Positions 9,084-17,044 of a stretch of 64,000 bases of DNA are shown here, in pieces; the first letter of the stretch is position 1; every line of letters begins with the position of its first letter. The stretch lies in assembly GCF_042408735.1 (NCBI RefSeq), contig NZ_JBHOQV010000146.1:1-64000 (forward strand), written 5' to 3'. Both the position numbers and the translations under genes were made by a program. The notes below the pieces were generated by a model that saw only the letters and a program-made list of their open reading frames with translations, did no database searches and was not told where the DNA came from. Source of the DNA: Thermogemmatispora sp042408735 (GTDB lineage: Bacteria > Chloroflexota > Ktedonobacteria > Ktedonobacterales > Ktedonobacteraceae).

Positions 9084-10034
9084 GTGTTCTGGCCTATCTT
9101 TTTGCGCGTGATTACTTCTGGCGATCTCTGGCAGGCCTCTCTGCAGTTCGCCGCTCTCCTGCTCTTGCCCGCCCTGGGTGGGGTGATCTCAGAGCGCAGC
9201 GGGGTGGTGAACATCGCAATGGAAGGCATGATGCTGCTCGGCTGCTATGTGGGGGTCGTGGTGACCCTGGCCAGCCATAATGTCATCCTCGGGGTTCTGG
9301 CGGCAATCGTGGCCGGCGGCCTGCTGGCCCTGGTGCATGGCGTGGTCTCGATTCATCTCAAGGCCGATCAGATTATTGCTGGTATCGCCATTAATGTGGC
9401 TGCCCTGGGCCTGACCAATTACCTCAATATCGTGCAGACCGGCGGCCAGGGTATTCCTAGCCTCGCTTCCTCTCTCCGCCTCCCGATCCTGGGTTGGGGA
9501 CCACTGGGACGGCTGCCCTTTGTCGGTCAGGTGCTCTTTCAGCAGAATGTCGTGTTCTACCTGGCAATTGTCATTTTGATCGGCATGCAGTTCTTGTTGT
9601 TTAGAACGAATCTGGGCCTACGCATTCGGGCGGTGGGGGAACATCCCCAGGCCGCGGATACCGCCGGCATCCCTGTGCGTCTCATTCGCTATGCCTGCGT
9701 TGTGGCCAGCGGCCTCCTTTCTGGGCTGGCGGGGGCCTTTCTGGCTTTAGGGGTGGCTGGCACCTTTAATCCCAATATGACCGCTGGGCGCGGCTTCATC
9801 GCTCTGGCGGCGGTGGTCTTTGGCAAGTACACCCCGCTGGGGGCCGCTGGGGCCTGTCTGATCTTTGGCCTGGGCCTGGCCCTGAGCGTTCGTCTACAAG
9901 ATACTGGCATCGACTCCAACCTGCTGGCTACGCTGCCTTACCTGCTGACCATTATTGCCCTGATCGGGCTGGTCGGGCGCACTGTGGCTCCGGCTGCCGA
10001 TGGTGTGCCTTACGAGCCTGGTAGCGCTGAGTAG
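9084..10034 (+). CDS. ABC transporter permease, BMP/nucleoside type (NupQ/YufQ-like)
   Basis: 316 residues, nearly all hydrophobic with about eight membrane helices, the usual size for the second permease of this transporter class. Landmarks are ISERSGVVNIAMEGMML near the N-terminus, HLKADQIIAGIAINV, and RIRAVGEHPQAADTAGI, the ATPase-contacting loop. The start is GTG at 9084; GGAGG at 9071-9075 gives an eight-base spacer. The gap after the upstream permease is three bases and the ATPase gene follows 30 bases downstream. It should form a heterodimeric pore with the preceding permease. Confidence 0.93.
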   Translation: MFWPIFLRVITSGDLWQASLQFAALLLLPALGGVISERSGVVNIAMEGMMLLGCYVGVVVTLASHNVILGVLAAIVAGGLLALVHGVVSIHLKADQIIAGIAINVAALGLTNYLNIVQTGGQGIPSLASSLRLPILGWGPLGRLPFVGQVLFQQNVVFYLAIVILIGMQFLLFRTNLGLRIRAVGEHPQAADTAGIPVRLIRYACVVASGLLSGLAGAFLALGVAGTFNPNMTAGRGFIALAAVVFGKYTPLGAAGACLIFGLGLALSVRLQDTGIDSNLLATLPYLLTIIALIGLVGRTVAPAADGVPYEPGSAE

Positions 10035-10064
10035 CGGGTGAGGATCCGAGGAGGTCAAGGAAGT

Positions 10065-11711
10065 ATGCACGAACAGGAGAAGGCGTCTCTTGCCCAGGTG
10101 GAGAGCACTGGCTCGGTCCTCTCGCCCTACGCGGTCGAGATGCGCGACATCTGCAAAGCCTGGCCAGGTGTGGTGGCGAACGACCATGTGAACCTGCGTG
10201 TCCGGCGCGGCGAGATCCATGCCCTCGTTGGCGAGAATGGAGCCGGCAAGACGACCCTCATGAACATCCTTTACGGACTGGTGCGTCCCGACAGCGGAGA
10301 GATTTATGTTAATGGCGAGCGCGTCCATATCAGCGGGCCACGGGACGCCATCCGCCACCATATTGGGATGGTGCACCAGCATTTCATGCTGATTCCTCCC
10401 TTGACGGTGGCTGAGAACATCGTGCTGGGCCAGGAGCCTGGGGGACCGGTGGCCATCTATGATCGGCGCCAGGCCCGTGAGCTGGTGCTTCAGCTCAGTG
10501 CCCGCTATGGTCTGCCGATCGATCCCGACGCCCGCATCGAGAAGCTCTCTGTCGGCTTGCAGCAGCGGGTTGAGATCCTCAAGGCCCTCTACCGCGCCGC
10601 CGATCTTTTGATTCTGGATGAGCCGACCGGCGTGCTGACCCCTCAGGAAACCTACGAGCTGTTCGGTGTGCTGCGCTCCCTGTCTCGCCAGGGAAAAACC
10701 ATCATCTTCATCACTCATAAGCTGCGCGAGGTTCTGGAGCTGACCGATCGCGTGACCGTCCTGCGCCGCGGGCGCAATGTTGGCGAGCTGGTGACTCGCG
10801 AGACAAACCAGGCCGAGATCGCGCGGCTGATGGTCGGGCGGGAGGTCCTCTTGCAGGTCGAGAAGCATCCGGCGCGGCCCGGGCCTGTCGTGCTGCGCGT
10901 TGAGAATCTGCATGCCAGGTCCGATCGTGGCCTGGAGGCTCTGCGCGGGGTCAGCTTCGAGGTGCGGGCTGGGGAGATCCTGGGCATTGCTGGAGTGGAA
11001 GGCAACGGTCAAAGTGAGCTAGTCGAGGTCCTGAGCGGCATGCGCCCCGTCACGGCTGGCCGCATAACGATCACTCATGCGAGTGGCGAGCAGGCCGGTC
11101 GATCCTACGACATTACGCATATGAATGCGCGCCAGGAGCGTCTCGTCGGGGTAGCGCACATTCCCGAGGATCGGCGCGGTACGGGTCTGGTGCTCAGCGA
11201 TACCATTGAAGACAATACCATTCTGGGACGCGAACGCTGGCCGCGCTTTGCCCGCGCTCGCTTCATTCTGCGCCTGCGCGAGATTGCTCAGTGGGCACGG
11301 CGCCTGGTGCGCGAGTTCGACGTCCGTACGCCGAGCACCCGGTTGCCGGTGCGTGCTCTCTCCGGCGGTAACCAACAAAAGGTGATCGTGGCGCGCGAGT
11401 TTGCTGCCGATCCCCAACTGCTGATCGCGGCCCAGCCGACGCGCGGCGTCGATATTGGAGCCATCGAGTTCATCCACCGGCGCATCATTGAGCAGCGCGA
11501 TGCGGGCAAGGCGGTCTTGCTCGTTTCCGCCGAACTGGACGAGATCCGCTCGCTCTCAGATCGCATTGCCGTGATGTATGAGGGGCGTATCGTCGATATC
11601 GTTACACCAGAGGCCAGTGAGGAGGAGCTGGGCCTGCTCATGACGGGCGGACGCCCGCCCGGGAAGCCGCGAGAGGAGCCGACGCCGGCGCCAGGAGAGT
11701 CGGGGCGCTGA
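10065..11711 (+). CDS. Tandem-domain ABC ATPase of the BMP/sugar importer class (NupO/RbsA-like)
   Basis: 548 residues holding two nucleotide-binding domains in one chain. Domain 1 has a full Walker A (GENGAGKTT), Q-loop region (MVHQHFML), signature LSVGLQQRVEIL and Walker B LLILDEPTGVL. Domain 2 has a degenerate P-loop (GVEGNGQSE), a good signature (LSGGNQQKVIVARE) and a degenerate Walker B (LLIAAQPTRGVDI), which is the normal asymmetry of the RbsA class. ATG 10065 is chosen because GAGGAGG lies about ten bases before it; an upstream in-frame GTG at 10038 lacks a site. The C-terminal ~20 residues are Pro/Glu-rich. It powers the importer formed by the two preceding permeases. Confidence 0.94.
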   Translation: MHEQEKASLAQVESTGSVLSPYAVEMRDICKAWPGVVANDHVNLRVRRGEIHALVGENGAGKTTLMNILYGLVRPDSGEIYVNGERVHISGPRDAIRHHIGMVHQHFMLIPPLTVAENIVLGQEPGGPVAIYDRRQARELVLQLSARYGLPIDPDARIEKLSVGLQQRVEILKALYRAADLLILDEPTGVLTPQETYELFGVLRSLSRQGKTIIFITHKLREVLELTDRVTVLRRGRNVGELVTRETNQAEIARLMVGREVLLQVEKHPARPGPVVLRVENLHARSDRGLEALRGVSFEVRAGEILGIAGVEGNGQSELVEVLSGMRPVTAGRITITHASGEQAGRSYDITHMNARQERLVGVAHIPEDRRGTGLVLSDTIEDNTILGRERWPRFARARFILRLREIAQWARRLVREFDVRTPSTRLPVRALSGGNQQKVIVAREFAADPQLLIAAQPTRGVDIGAIEFIHRRIIEQRDAGKAVLLVSAELDEIRSLSDRIAVMYEGRIVDIVTPEASEEELGLLMTGGRPPGKPREEPTPAPGESGR

Positions 11712-11718
11712 GCGTCTG

Positions 11719-11732
11719 GCGGGGCGCCCCGC
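11719..11732. repeat. Short GC palindrome between convergent genes
   Basis: The 14-base palindrome GCGGGGCGCCCCGC follows the ATPase stop and precedes the end of the convergent tRNA-ligase-like gene. There is no T-tract, so a terminator role is only possible. Confidence 0.35.
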
Positions 11733-11856
11733 TGCCGCCAACTCTGCTTGGCGAGGGCTGAGGATCGTGCGGACAAGGCCTGCCGCGCGGAACTGACCAT
11801 CTCCTGGCTGGCCTGTTCCTGGCGTCTGCCCTGGCGCATAAGATCTGGCTGACCGC

Positions 11857-13047
11857 CTAGCAGCGCAGGCCCAGCACGCGCAGCAGGCGCACGATCTCGC
11901 CAGCACGGCAGGCGTCGCGGCTGGTCAGGGCGGCCTGACCGGCCTCCTGCAGGAGCTGCACGGCTTCGGGCGTCTTGAGATCATCATCTAAGAGGGAGAT
12001 AAAGCGGGTGCGCAGCTCATCGTCGCTCCCCTCGGTCGCGCTGGAGCCGGCCAGGGTGGCCACCTCTGCGAAAAGGGCGGCCTGCCGGGCGGCCTGCTGC
12101 AGATCAGCGGGGAAACATTCCCAGGGCTGGCGATAGTGGTGATTCAGCAGTAGGAGACGGATGGCGTTCGCGCTATACTGCTTCAGAAGGTCACTGACCA
12201 GGGTAAGGTTGCCCAGCGACTTGCTCATCTTCTCGCCCTGCTGATAGACCATGCCGGTATGCAGCCAGTAGCGCACAAAAGGCGCCTTGCCGGTGTAGTG
12301 CTCCGACTGGGCGATCTCGCAGGTATGGTGAGGGAAGGCCAGATCGGCCCCTCCGCCGTGGATATCGAGCTGATCGCCTAAATAGTGGAGAGCCATGGCG
12401 CTGCATTCGATATGCCATCCAGGACGCCCCGGTCCCCAGGGACTGGGCCAGGCCGGCTCACCGGGCGCCTGGGCCTGCCAGAGCACAAAATCGAGCGGGT
12501 CGCGTTTGCGCCGATCATCGGGATAATTGCCGCGCTCGTTGGCCACCGCCAGCATGGCAGAGTAGTCCTGCAGACCGATGGCCCGTCCCAGGACCCCGAA
12601 ATCGGGATCGTGCCGCACATCGTAGTAGACGCTGCCATCGCTGACGTAGGCATAGCCGCGCTCAATCAGTGTCTGCACGATCTCGATAATGTGGGGGATC
12701 TCATCGGTGGCGCGCACGTAGAAAGTCGGACGGCGGACGTTGAGCGCGTCCATATCGCGCAGAAACCTCTCGGTCTCGCGCCTGCCCAGCTCGTCCCAGG
12801 GCACACCCAGTTCGCGCGCCTTGCGCAAAATATCGTCGTCGATATCCGTGACGTTCTGCACATAGCGCACGGAATAGCCACGGAATTCCAGATAGCGAAT
12901 GAGCGTATCGAAAGAGGCGTAGGTGAAGGCGTGACCCAGATGGGTGGTATCGTAGGGAGTCACCCCACACACGTAGATACGCACATTGTTCCCTTCGAGT
13001 GGAACAAAAGCTTCTACTTGCTGGGTGAGCGTATTAAATAGCTTCAT
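11857..13047 (-). CDS. cysS: Class I cysteinyl ligase: short CysRS or MshC-like enzyme
   Basis: 396 residues. HIGH-type motif THLGHA (35-40), KMSKS (273-277) and zinc ligands C27, C215, H240 and E244 define the cysteine-activating class I fold. The N-terminal half reads like mycothiol ligase MshC (GVTPYDTTHLGHA, YVQNVTDIDD), whereas the middle reads like CysRS (WHIECSAMA, EIAQSE) and keeps the fourth zinc ligand Glu. The chain stops after a DALR-like segment (LLDDDLKTPEA), about 60 residues short of typical CysRS, so the tRNA anticodon-binding end appears missing. Start ATG 13047 has GGAG upstream and overlaps the last 14 bases of tatD, giving translational coupling. Product is either Cys-tRNA or a cysteine-pseudodisaccharide; see findings. 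Confidence 0.85.
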   Translation of the reverse strand: MKLFNTLTQQVEAFVPLEGNNVRIYVCGVTPYDTTHLGHAFTYASFDTLIRYLEFRGYSVRYVQNVTDIDDDILRKARELGVPWDELGRRETERFLRDMDALNVRRPTFYVRATDEIPHIIEIVQTLIERGYAYVSDGSVYYDVRHDPDFGVLGRAIGLQDYSAMLAVANERGNYPDDRRKRDPLDFVLWQAQAPGEPAWPSPWGPGRPGWHIECSAMALHYLGDQLDIHGGGADLAFPHHTCEIAQSEHYTGKAPFVRYWLHTGMVYQQGEKMSKSLGNLTLVSDLLKQYSANAIRLLLLNHHYRQPWECFPADLQQAARQAALFAEVATLAGSSATEGSDDELRTRFISLLDDDLKTPEAVQLLQEAGQAALTSRDACRAGEIVRLLRVLGLRC

Positions 13048-13828
13048 GGCGTTCTCCAAGACCGAACAGGCGCGTGGCGTTCGCCGTAGTAATCTGAGCG
13101 ATTTCATCCAGCGTCAGGCCCCGGATCTCGGCTAGCTTCTGGGCGACGTACTTCACGAAGAGCGGCTCGTTGCGCCTGGCTCGCAAGGGCACGGGAACGA
13201 GATAGGGGCTGTCGGTCTCGATCAGGACCCGATCGAGGGGGACCATGCTGGCGACCGCGGGAAGGGCGTTGCCTGGACGGGTCAGGGGGCCAGCGAAGGA
13301 GAGCATGAAGCCATCGAAAGAGAGACATTCCTCTGCCTGGGCCACCGTGCCCGAGAAGCAGTGGAAGACCCCACGTAGCCCCTGACCATGCGCGCGCAAC
13401 AGCTCGATCACGTCTTCGTGAGCGTCGCGCACATGGATAATACAAGGAAGGCCGCAGCTACGCGCCAGCTCCAGGTGAGCGCAGAAGACCGCTCGCTGTA
13501 CGTCGCGCGGCGAAAGCATGCGGAAGTAATCAAGCCCAAATTCGCCAATGGCCACTACCTCGGGGGCCCGCGCCAGACTGCGTAGCTGAGCCTCTACCTC
13601 CTCGTTGTAAGAGGTGGCCTCGTGAGGATGCACGCCTACGGCGGCAAAAACTTGACCACGGTAGGTCTGGGCCAGGGCTAGCGCCGCCCGACTCGACTCC
13701 AGATCGCAGCCGGGATCAACAATCCTGCCGATCCCCCCGGCGAAGGCAGCGCGCAGCACCGCATCGCGATCTTTCTGAAAACGGGGAGCATCGACGTGGG
13801 CGTGGCTATCAACAAGCAACCGCTGCAT
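13034..13828 (-). CDS. tatD: TatD-family metal-dependent hydrolase (deoxyribonuclease)
   Basis: 264 residues with the complete TatD metal site in order: DSHAHVD near the N-terminus, GEFGLDYF in the middle, HVRDAHED and HCFSGT, and the C-terminal ETDSPYLVP. These form an amidohydrolase-type TIM barrel that cleaves DNA 3' ends in characterised members. ATG 13828 is preferred because GAGGAAAGG precedes it; the ten extra residues upstream do not match the family. The stop lies inside the beginning of the cysteinyl-ligase gene, and both are driven by a strong promoter at 13911-13940. The pairing of tatD with a tRNA synthetase gene is common in bacteria (metS-tatD). Confidence 0.93.
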   Translation of the reverse strand: MQRLLVDSHAHVDAPRFQKDRDAVLRAAFAGGIGRIVDPGCDLESSRAALALAQTYRGQVFAAVGVHPHEATSYNEEVEAQLRSLARAPEVVAIGEFGLDYFRMLSPRDVQRAVFCAHLELARSCGLPCIIHVRDAHEDVIELLRAHGQGLRGVFHCFSGTVAQAEECLSFDGFMLSFAGPLTRPGNALPAVASMVPLDRVLIETDSPYLVPVPLRARRNEPLFVKYVAQKLAEIRGLTLDEIAQITTANATRLFGLGERHEAI

Positions 13829-13910
13829 CCTTTCCTCTATGAACAGGAAGACACGCAAAAAAAAGAAGGGTCAACGCTGGCTGTTCTTTCTCTGTTCAAG
13901 AGCTTTCTTT

Positions 13911-13940
13911 AGTATAGTCTATCGCAGAAATGGATGTCAA
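13911..13940 (-). promoter_or_regulatory. Promoter for tatD-cysteinyl ligase
   Basis: On the minus strand a consensus TTGACA (plus 13935-13940), 18-base spacer and TATACT (plus 13911-13916), about 85 bases before the tatD start. Confidence 0.75.
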
Positions 13941-14102
13941 CAAGGCGGCGGCGACGATCGGCGGGCCGTGCCCGCCCGGGCCGGGCGGGTCTTCGCTGGC
14001 CGTTGCTCCCTTCCAGAACCTGGCGGCCTGGGCGTCGGTGGCAGAGGAAGTCGTGGGAGATCAGAACCCTATGGAAAAATACGCGGGGAGGCCCCAGATA
14101 AA

Positions 14103-14120
14103 ATCAGGTAATCACCTGAT
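14103..14120. repeat. Inverted repeat, possible operator
   Basis: ATCAGGT-aatc-ACCTGAT, perfect 7-base arms, about 110 bases upstream of the small gene at 14234. A second perfect repeat, CCATGCT-gtcag-AGCATGG, is at 14166-14184. No clear hexamer pair accompanies them. Confidence 0.35.
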
Positions 14121-14233
14121 GCCTGGCCCTTTGCCATACGCTACGATAAACAGGAACATCTTGAGCCATGCTGTCAGAGCATGGCATCTGGCACTCGTGA
14201 TCAAGAGGATGTCTTTGGAGGAGAGAGAATCGC

Positions 14234-14647
14234 ATGCAGAATCTCGCGCCACAGGTTGTATCAATTGCTGATGCCTGCCTGGGCGGCTTAGACGGTCGCT
14301 CTGCCCTGCTCATCGGGCCGGAGGAACTGCGGCGGCCCTTCGTGCAGCTGCTGAAGCAAGCTGGCATGCAGTCTATCTTCGAGGAGGAGAGCACAAGCCA
14401 GCTTGACAGGCTTCTGCCGCAGGTGCAGTTGCTCATCAGCATCCCGGCTGTGACGCCTGCCGCCCCGCTCATCTCCGCTGCGGCCATTGCCCAGGGATGC
14501 GGCAATCGCCAGGTTCCGTTGATCATCCTGGACCTGGCGCGCAGCCCTTCCGTTGAAGAGATGGTCGGCCTGTTGCCCTTCGTTTGCCTCTACACGCCCG
14601 CCGACCTCCAGCGTATTCTCCGCAACAGCTGTGTTAAAGCAAGCTGA
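14234..14647 (+). CDS. Small protein resembling the NAD(P)-binding part of glutamyl-tRNA reductase
   Basis: 137 residues. LDGRSALLIGPEELRRPFVQLLKQAG reads like the start of a Rossmann-type domain, and the end (VPLIILDLARSPSVEEMVGLLPFVCLYTPADLQRIL, here in abbreviated form: LIILDLAR, VCLYTPADLQ) resembles the LLLIDLAVPR...VYLYDIDDLQ segment of HemA as I remember it. The N-terminal catalytic Cys domain and the C-terminal dimerisation helix of HemA are absent, and the glycine-rich motif is weak (IGPEEL). It could be a remnant or a repurposed regulator. GGAGGAG about eight bases before the ATG shows it is likely translated. It lies directly upstream of ispH on the same strand. Confidence 0.55.
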   Translation: MQNLAPQVVSIADACLGGLDGRSALLIGPEELRRPFVQLLKQAGMQSIFEEESTSQLDRLLPQVQLLISIPAVTPAAPLISAAAIAQGCGNRQVPLIILDLARSPSVEEMVGLLPFVCLYTPADLQRILRNSCVKAS

Positions 14648-14650
14648 TTC

Positions 14651-14662
14651 TATGGTACCATA
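14651..14662 (+). promoter_or_regulatory. Palindromic promoter-like element before ispH
   Basis: TATGGTACCATA is a perfect 12-base palindrome that contains TGG-TACCAT, an extended -10-like element. It lies just after the stop of the preceding gene and about 120 bases before ispH. Confidence 0.3.
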
Positions 14663-14782
14663 GATAAAGAACTCTCTAGTTAGTTAGAGAAGGCGCGATC
14701 GCCAGATCCTGATGGCCCATCTGTTTCAGTAAGGTCTCTCTCTGCTGCCTCTTTCCAGGGGCAGGGGACGAATGAGGACATT

Positions 14783-15667
14783 ATGGAAGTGATCAAGATC
14801 TCTCCCCGCGGCTACTGCTACGGCGTTGTTGACGCTTTGCAGATCGCGCGGCGGGCTGCCAAAGATCCAACGCTGCCCCGTCCAATCCATATCATTGGCC
14901 AGATCGTTCACAATCGGCATGCCATTGAAGAGCTAACCGCGCTCGGCATCATTACTCTGGATGGGCCGAATCGCGCGGCGATTCTTGAGCAAGTCAAAGA
15001 GGGGACGGTCATCTTTACCGCCCACGGCGTCTCGCCCCTGGTTAAGGAGCGAGCGCGTGAGCGCGGCCTCTACTGTATCGATGCCACCTGTCCCGATGTG
15101 ACCAAGACGCATGAGCTGGTGCGCGAGCTGGTGGCGGAGGGCTACTATATTCTCTATATTGGCAAGAAAGGGCATCCTGAGCCGGAAGGCGTCATGGGTG
15201 AGGTCCCTGGTCATATCAGCCTCATCGAAAGCGAGGCCGATGTCGATGAGCTGCGGCTGACGCCCGAGCAAGAAAGCAAGCTGGCTATTTCCACCCAGAC
15301 CACGCTCTCGCAGTGGGACACGCAGCGCATCATCAACTACATCAAGGCCCGCTATCCCCAGGTCAAGGTCTACATCGACATCTGCGCCGCCACCCAGCTC
15401 AGGCAGGAGGCGGTCGTGCGTCAGGCGAAGGGGGCCGACCTCACGATCGTTGTTGGTGACCCCCGCAGCAACAATACCAACCGCCTGGTCCAGGTCTCAG
15501 AAGAGCTGGCCGGCGTGCCTGCCGTGCGCATCGAGGATCTTTCCCAGCTAAAGCTGGAATGGCTCAAAGGCAAGAGGCGCGTTGCGGTGACGGCGGGCGC
15601 CTCAACTCCCAGCCAGATTACCCGCGAGGTGATCCGTTTTCTGGAGCAGTACGAACCAGAGTCCTAG
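14783..15667 (+). CDS. ispH: 4-hydroxy-3-methylbut-2-enyl diphosphate reductase
   Basis: 294 residues. The last step of the MEP pathway: reductive dehydroxylation of HMBPP to IPP and DMAPP with an iron-sulfur cluster. The three cluster cysteines are visible at C12 (GYCYGV), C103 (ATCPDVTKTH) and C201 (DICAATQ). Substrate-contacting residues H43 (VHN), H81 (TAHGVSP), the GHPEPEGVMG loop and TQTTLS are all present. ATCPDVTKTH replaces the more common TCPLVTKVH but keeps the ligand. ATG 14783 has GAGG just upstream. The gene shows this organism makes isoprenoids by the MEP route. A perfect 10-bp stem-loop spans the stop codon. Confidence 0.95.
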   Translation: MEVIKISPRGYCYGVVDALQIARRAAKDPTLPRPIHIIGQIVHNRHAIEELTALGIITLDGPNRAAILEQVKEGTVIFTAHGVSPLVKERARERGLYCIDATCPDVTKTHELVRELVAEGYYILYIGKKGHPEPEGVMGEVPGHISLIESEADVDELRLTPEQESKLAISTQTTLSQWDTQRIINYIKARYPQVKVYIDICAATQLRQEAVVRQAKGADLTIVVGDPRSNNTNRLVQVSEELAGVPAVRIEDLSQLKLEWLKGKRRVAVTAGASTPSQITREVIRFLEQYEPES

Positions 15668-15694
15668 CCCTGGCCCGTCTGGCCGGCCAGGGCT
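15666..15694 (+). terminator. Stem-loop at the end of ispH
   Basis: AGCCCTGGCC (15666-15675) and GGCCAGGGCT (15685-15694) are perfect 10-base arms around a nine-base loop, starting within the TAG stop. No T-tract follows, so termination strength is uncertain. Confidence 0.45.
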
Positions 15695-16005
15695 AAGCTG
15701 ACGCCGGACGAGCCGGCTGGCGATGTTCCCTCTTCCCCAAGCCTGTATGCTCCGGTTCCGACCTGAAGGCCAGCCTTGATCCCCTCCTCCGCTTGCGAGC
15801 CAGCGGCCAGCCACTGACAAGGCTGCCCTGGCCCTGGCTGGTCTGGTACCCCCCTTCTCTCCTCTCGTCGGCATTCCTCGACGGTGGTTGGATGCCTGGG
15901 GCCTGATTCGACGGACCCGATCTAGCTGGTCAGAGCCTTGGCCGGCAAAGTTCTGGGGCGCGCTTTATGAGGCCCTCTGGTCCTGTCCCCCGAGCTTGCA
16001 GCCCT
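15695..16005. other. Intergenic region, 311 bases, no supported gene
   Basis: It lies between convergent ispH and folD. It is GC-rich with repeated ggcc/ctgg words. I see neither a T-tract terminator nor a credible start with a ribosome-binding site. Confidence 0.45.
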
Positions 16006-16845
16006 TCACTGGGGACCAAGCAAGGTATGGCGAATCAGCATCAGGTGAGTCAGCGGACCAAGGCCACCGGGTACCGGCGTCAGGAATGAGGCCACGCGGG
16101 CCACGCTCTCTCTATCGACATCGCCGACAACCTTTCCATCGACCGTTGTAATGCCGGCATCCAGGACCACCGCCCCCGGCTTCACCATCTCGCCGGTAAT
16201 CAGGCCCGGTCTGCCCGTGCTCACCACCAGAATATCGGCGCTGCGCGTGATCTCGGCCAGATCGCGTGTCTGCGAGTGGCAGATGGTCACCGTGGCATCC
16301 TCACGCATCAACGCCAGGGCGATCGGTTTGCCTCCCGTATTGCCCCGTCCCACGATGACCGCATGCTGACCGGCCACGCGGATGCCTGCCTCGCGCAGCA
16401 CCGTCAGCACCACCTCGGCAGTCGAGGGGATAAAGCTGGGAAAGCCGAGCAGGAGATTGCCGGCGTTGCGCGGACCAAGGCCGTCGACGTCCTTTTCGGG
16501 ACGCAGCACCTCGGTCACCACGCGCTGGCGAATATGCTCCGGCAGCGGCAGCAGCAGCACGATCCCGTCAGTCGTGGGGGCCTCGCTCAGCGTCGCCACC
16601 TCGGCACGAATCTCCTCCTCGTCTACCTCGAATGGGTAGGCCAACGTCACGCAGCTCAAACCGAGGCGACGGCAGGAGCGGACAAGCTGGCGGCTGTAAA
16701 CCTCAGCGGCGGGATCGTGGCCGATGATGATCTGCGCCAGGCGTGCCGAGCGACGATGCTGCTTGCGAAACTCGGCTGCCTCCTGCTGCAGCTCGGCCAT
16801 CATGCGCGCCGCCAGAGGGCGGCTGTCGAAGATCGTTGCAGACAT
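16006..16845 (-). CDS. folD: FolD-family methylenetetrahydrofolate dehydrogenase/cyclohydrolase with altered active site
   Basis: 279 residues, normal FolD length, covering the catalytic and NADP-binding domains. Retained: PEKDVDGL with D121, the Rossmann region (VIVGRGNTGGKP) and the C-terminal TPVPGGLGPLT. By ungapped alignment to E. coli FolD as I remember it, catalytic K54 is Leu (Y50-SRQ-L54) and Q98 is Leu (GIVLLLPLP). K54 is needed for cyclohydrolase chemistry, so this copy may be dehydrogenase-only or have another role. The usual P-x-TP-x-G signature is also altered (FIPSTAE). The ATG at 16845 directly begins the conserved N-terminus. It lies 199 bases downstream of the MFS gene on the same strand, separated by a large hairpin. 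Confidence 0.85.
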   Translation of the reverse strand: MSATIFDSRPLAARMMAELQQEAAEFRKQHRRSARLAQIIIGHDPAAEVYSRQLVRSCRRLGLSCVTLAYPFEVDEEEIRAEVATLSEAPTTDGIVLLLPLPEHIRQRVVTEVLRPEKDVDGLGPRNAGNLLLGFPSFIPSTAEVVLTVLREAGIRVAGQHAVIVGRGNTGGKPIALALMREDATVTICHSQTRDLAEITRSADILVVSTGRPGLITGEMVKPGAVVLDAGITTVDGKVVGDVDRESVARVASFLTPVPGGLGPLTHLMLIRHTLLGPQ

Positions 16846-16928
16846 CAGTCAAGAAGCCTCCTTCCTCCACAGGCAAAATCTCCTGGCGTCCATCATACCA
16901 TAGCCGGGAATGCGCCAGGGCGCCGTGC

Positions 16929-16978
16929 CGCTCCTGGCCGCTCCGCCCCACGGGCAAATCGCAGAGCGGCCAGGAGCG
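16929..16978 (-). terminator. Large hairpin between MFS and folD genes
   Basis: Perfect 15-base arms CGCTCCTGGCCGCTC (16929-16943) and GAGCGGCCAGGAGCG (16964-16978) with a 20-base loop. It follows the stop of the MFS gene on the minus strand. There is no T-run after it, so it may act as an mRNA-stabilising or processing hairpin rather than an intrinsic terminator. Confidence 0.5.
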
Positions 16979-17044
16979 AAGCGACGGAGAGCTGGAGCGG
17001 CACGCAGGCAGGGCCAGGAAAGCAAGGGCGGCAAGGAGGAGCCT

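Noticed and set aside
9894..11012. 372-codon open frame antisense to the ABC ATPase gene
   Set aside because: It has no family similarity or site and lies opposite a strongly conserved gene; high GC produces such frames.
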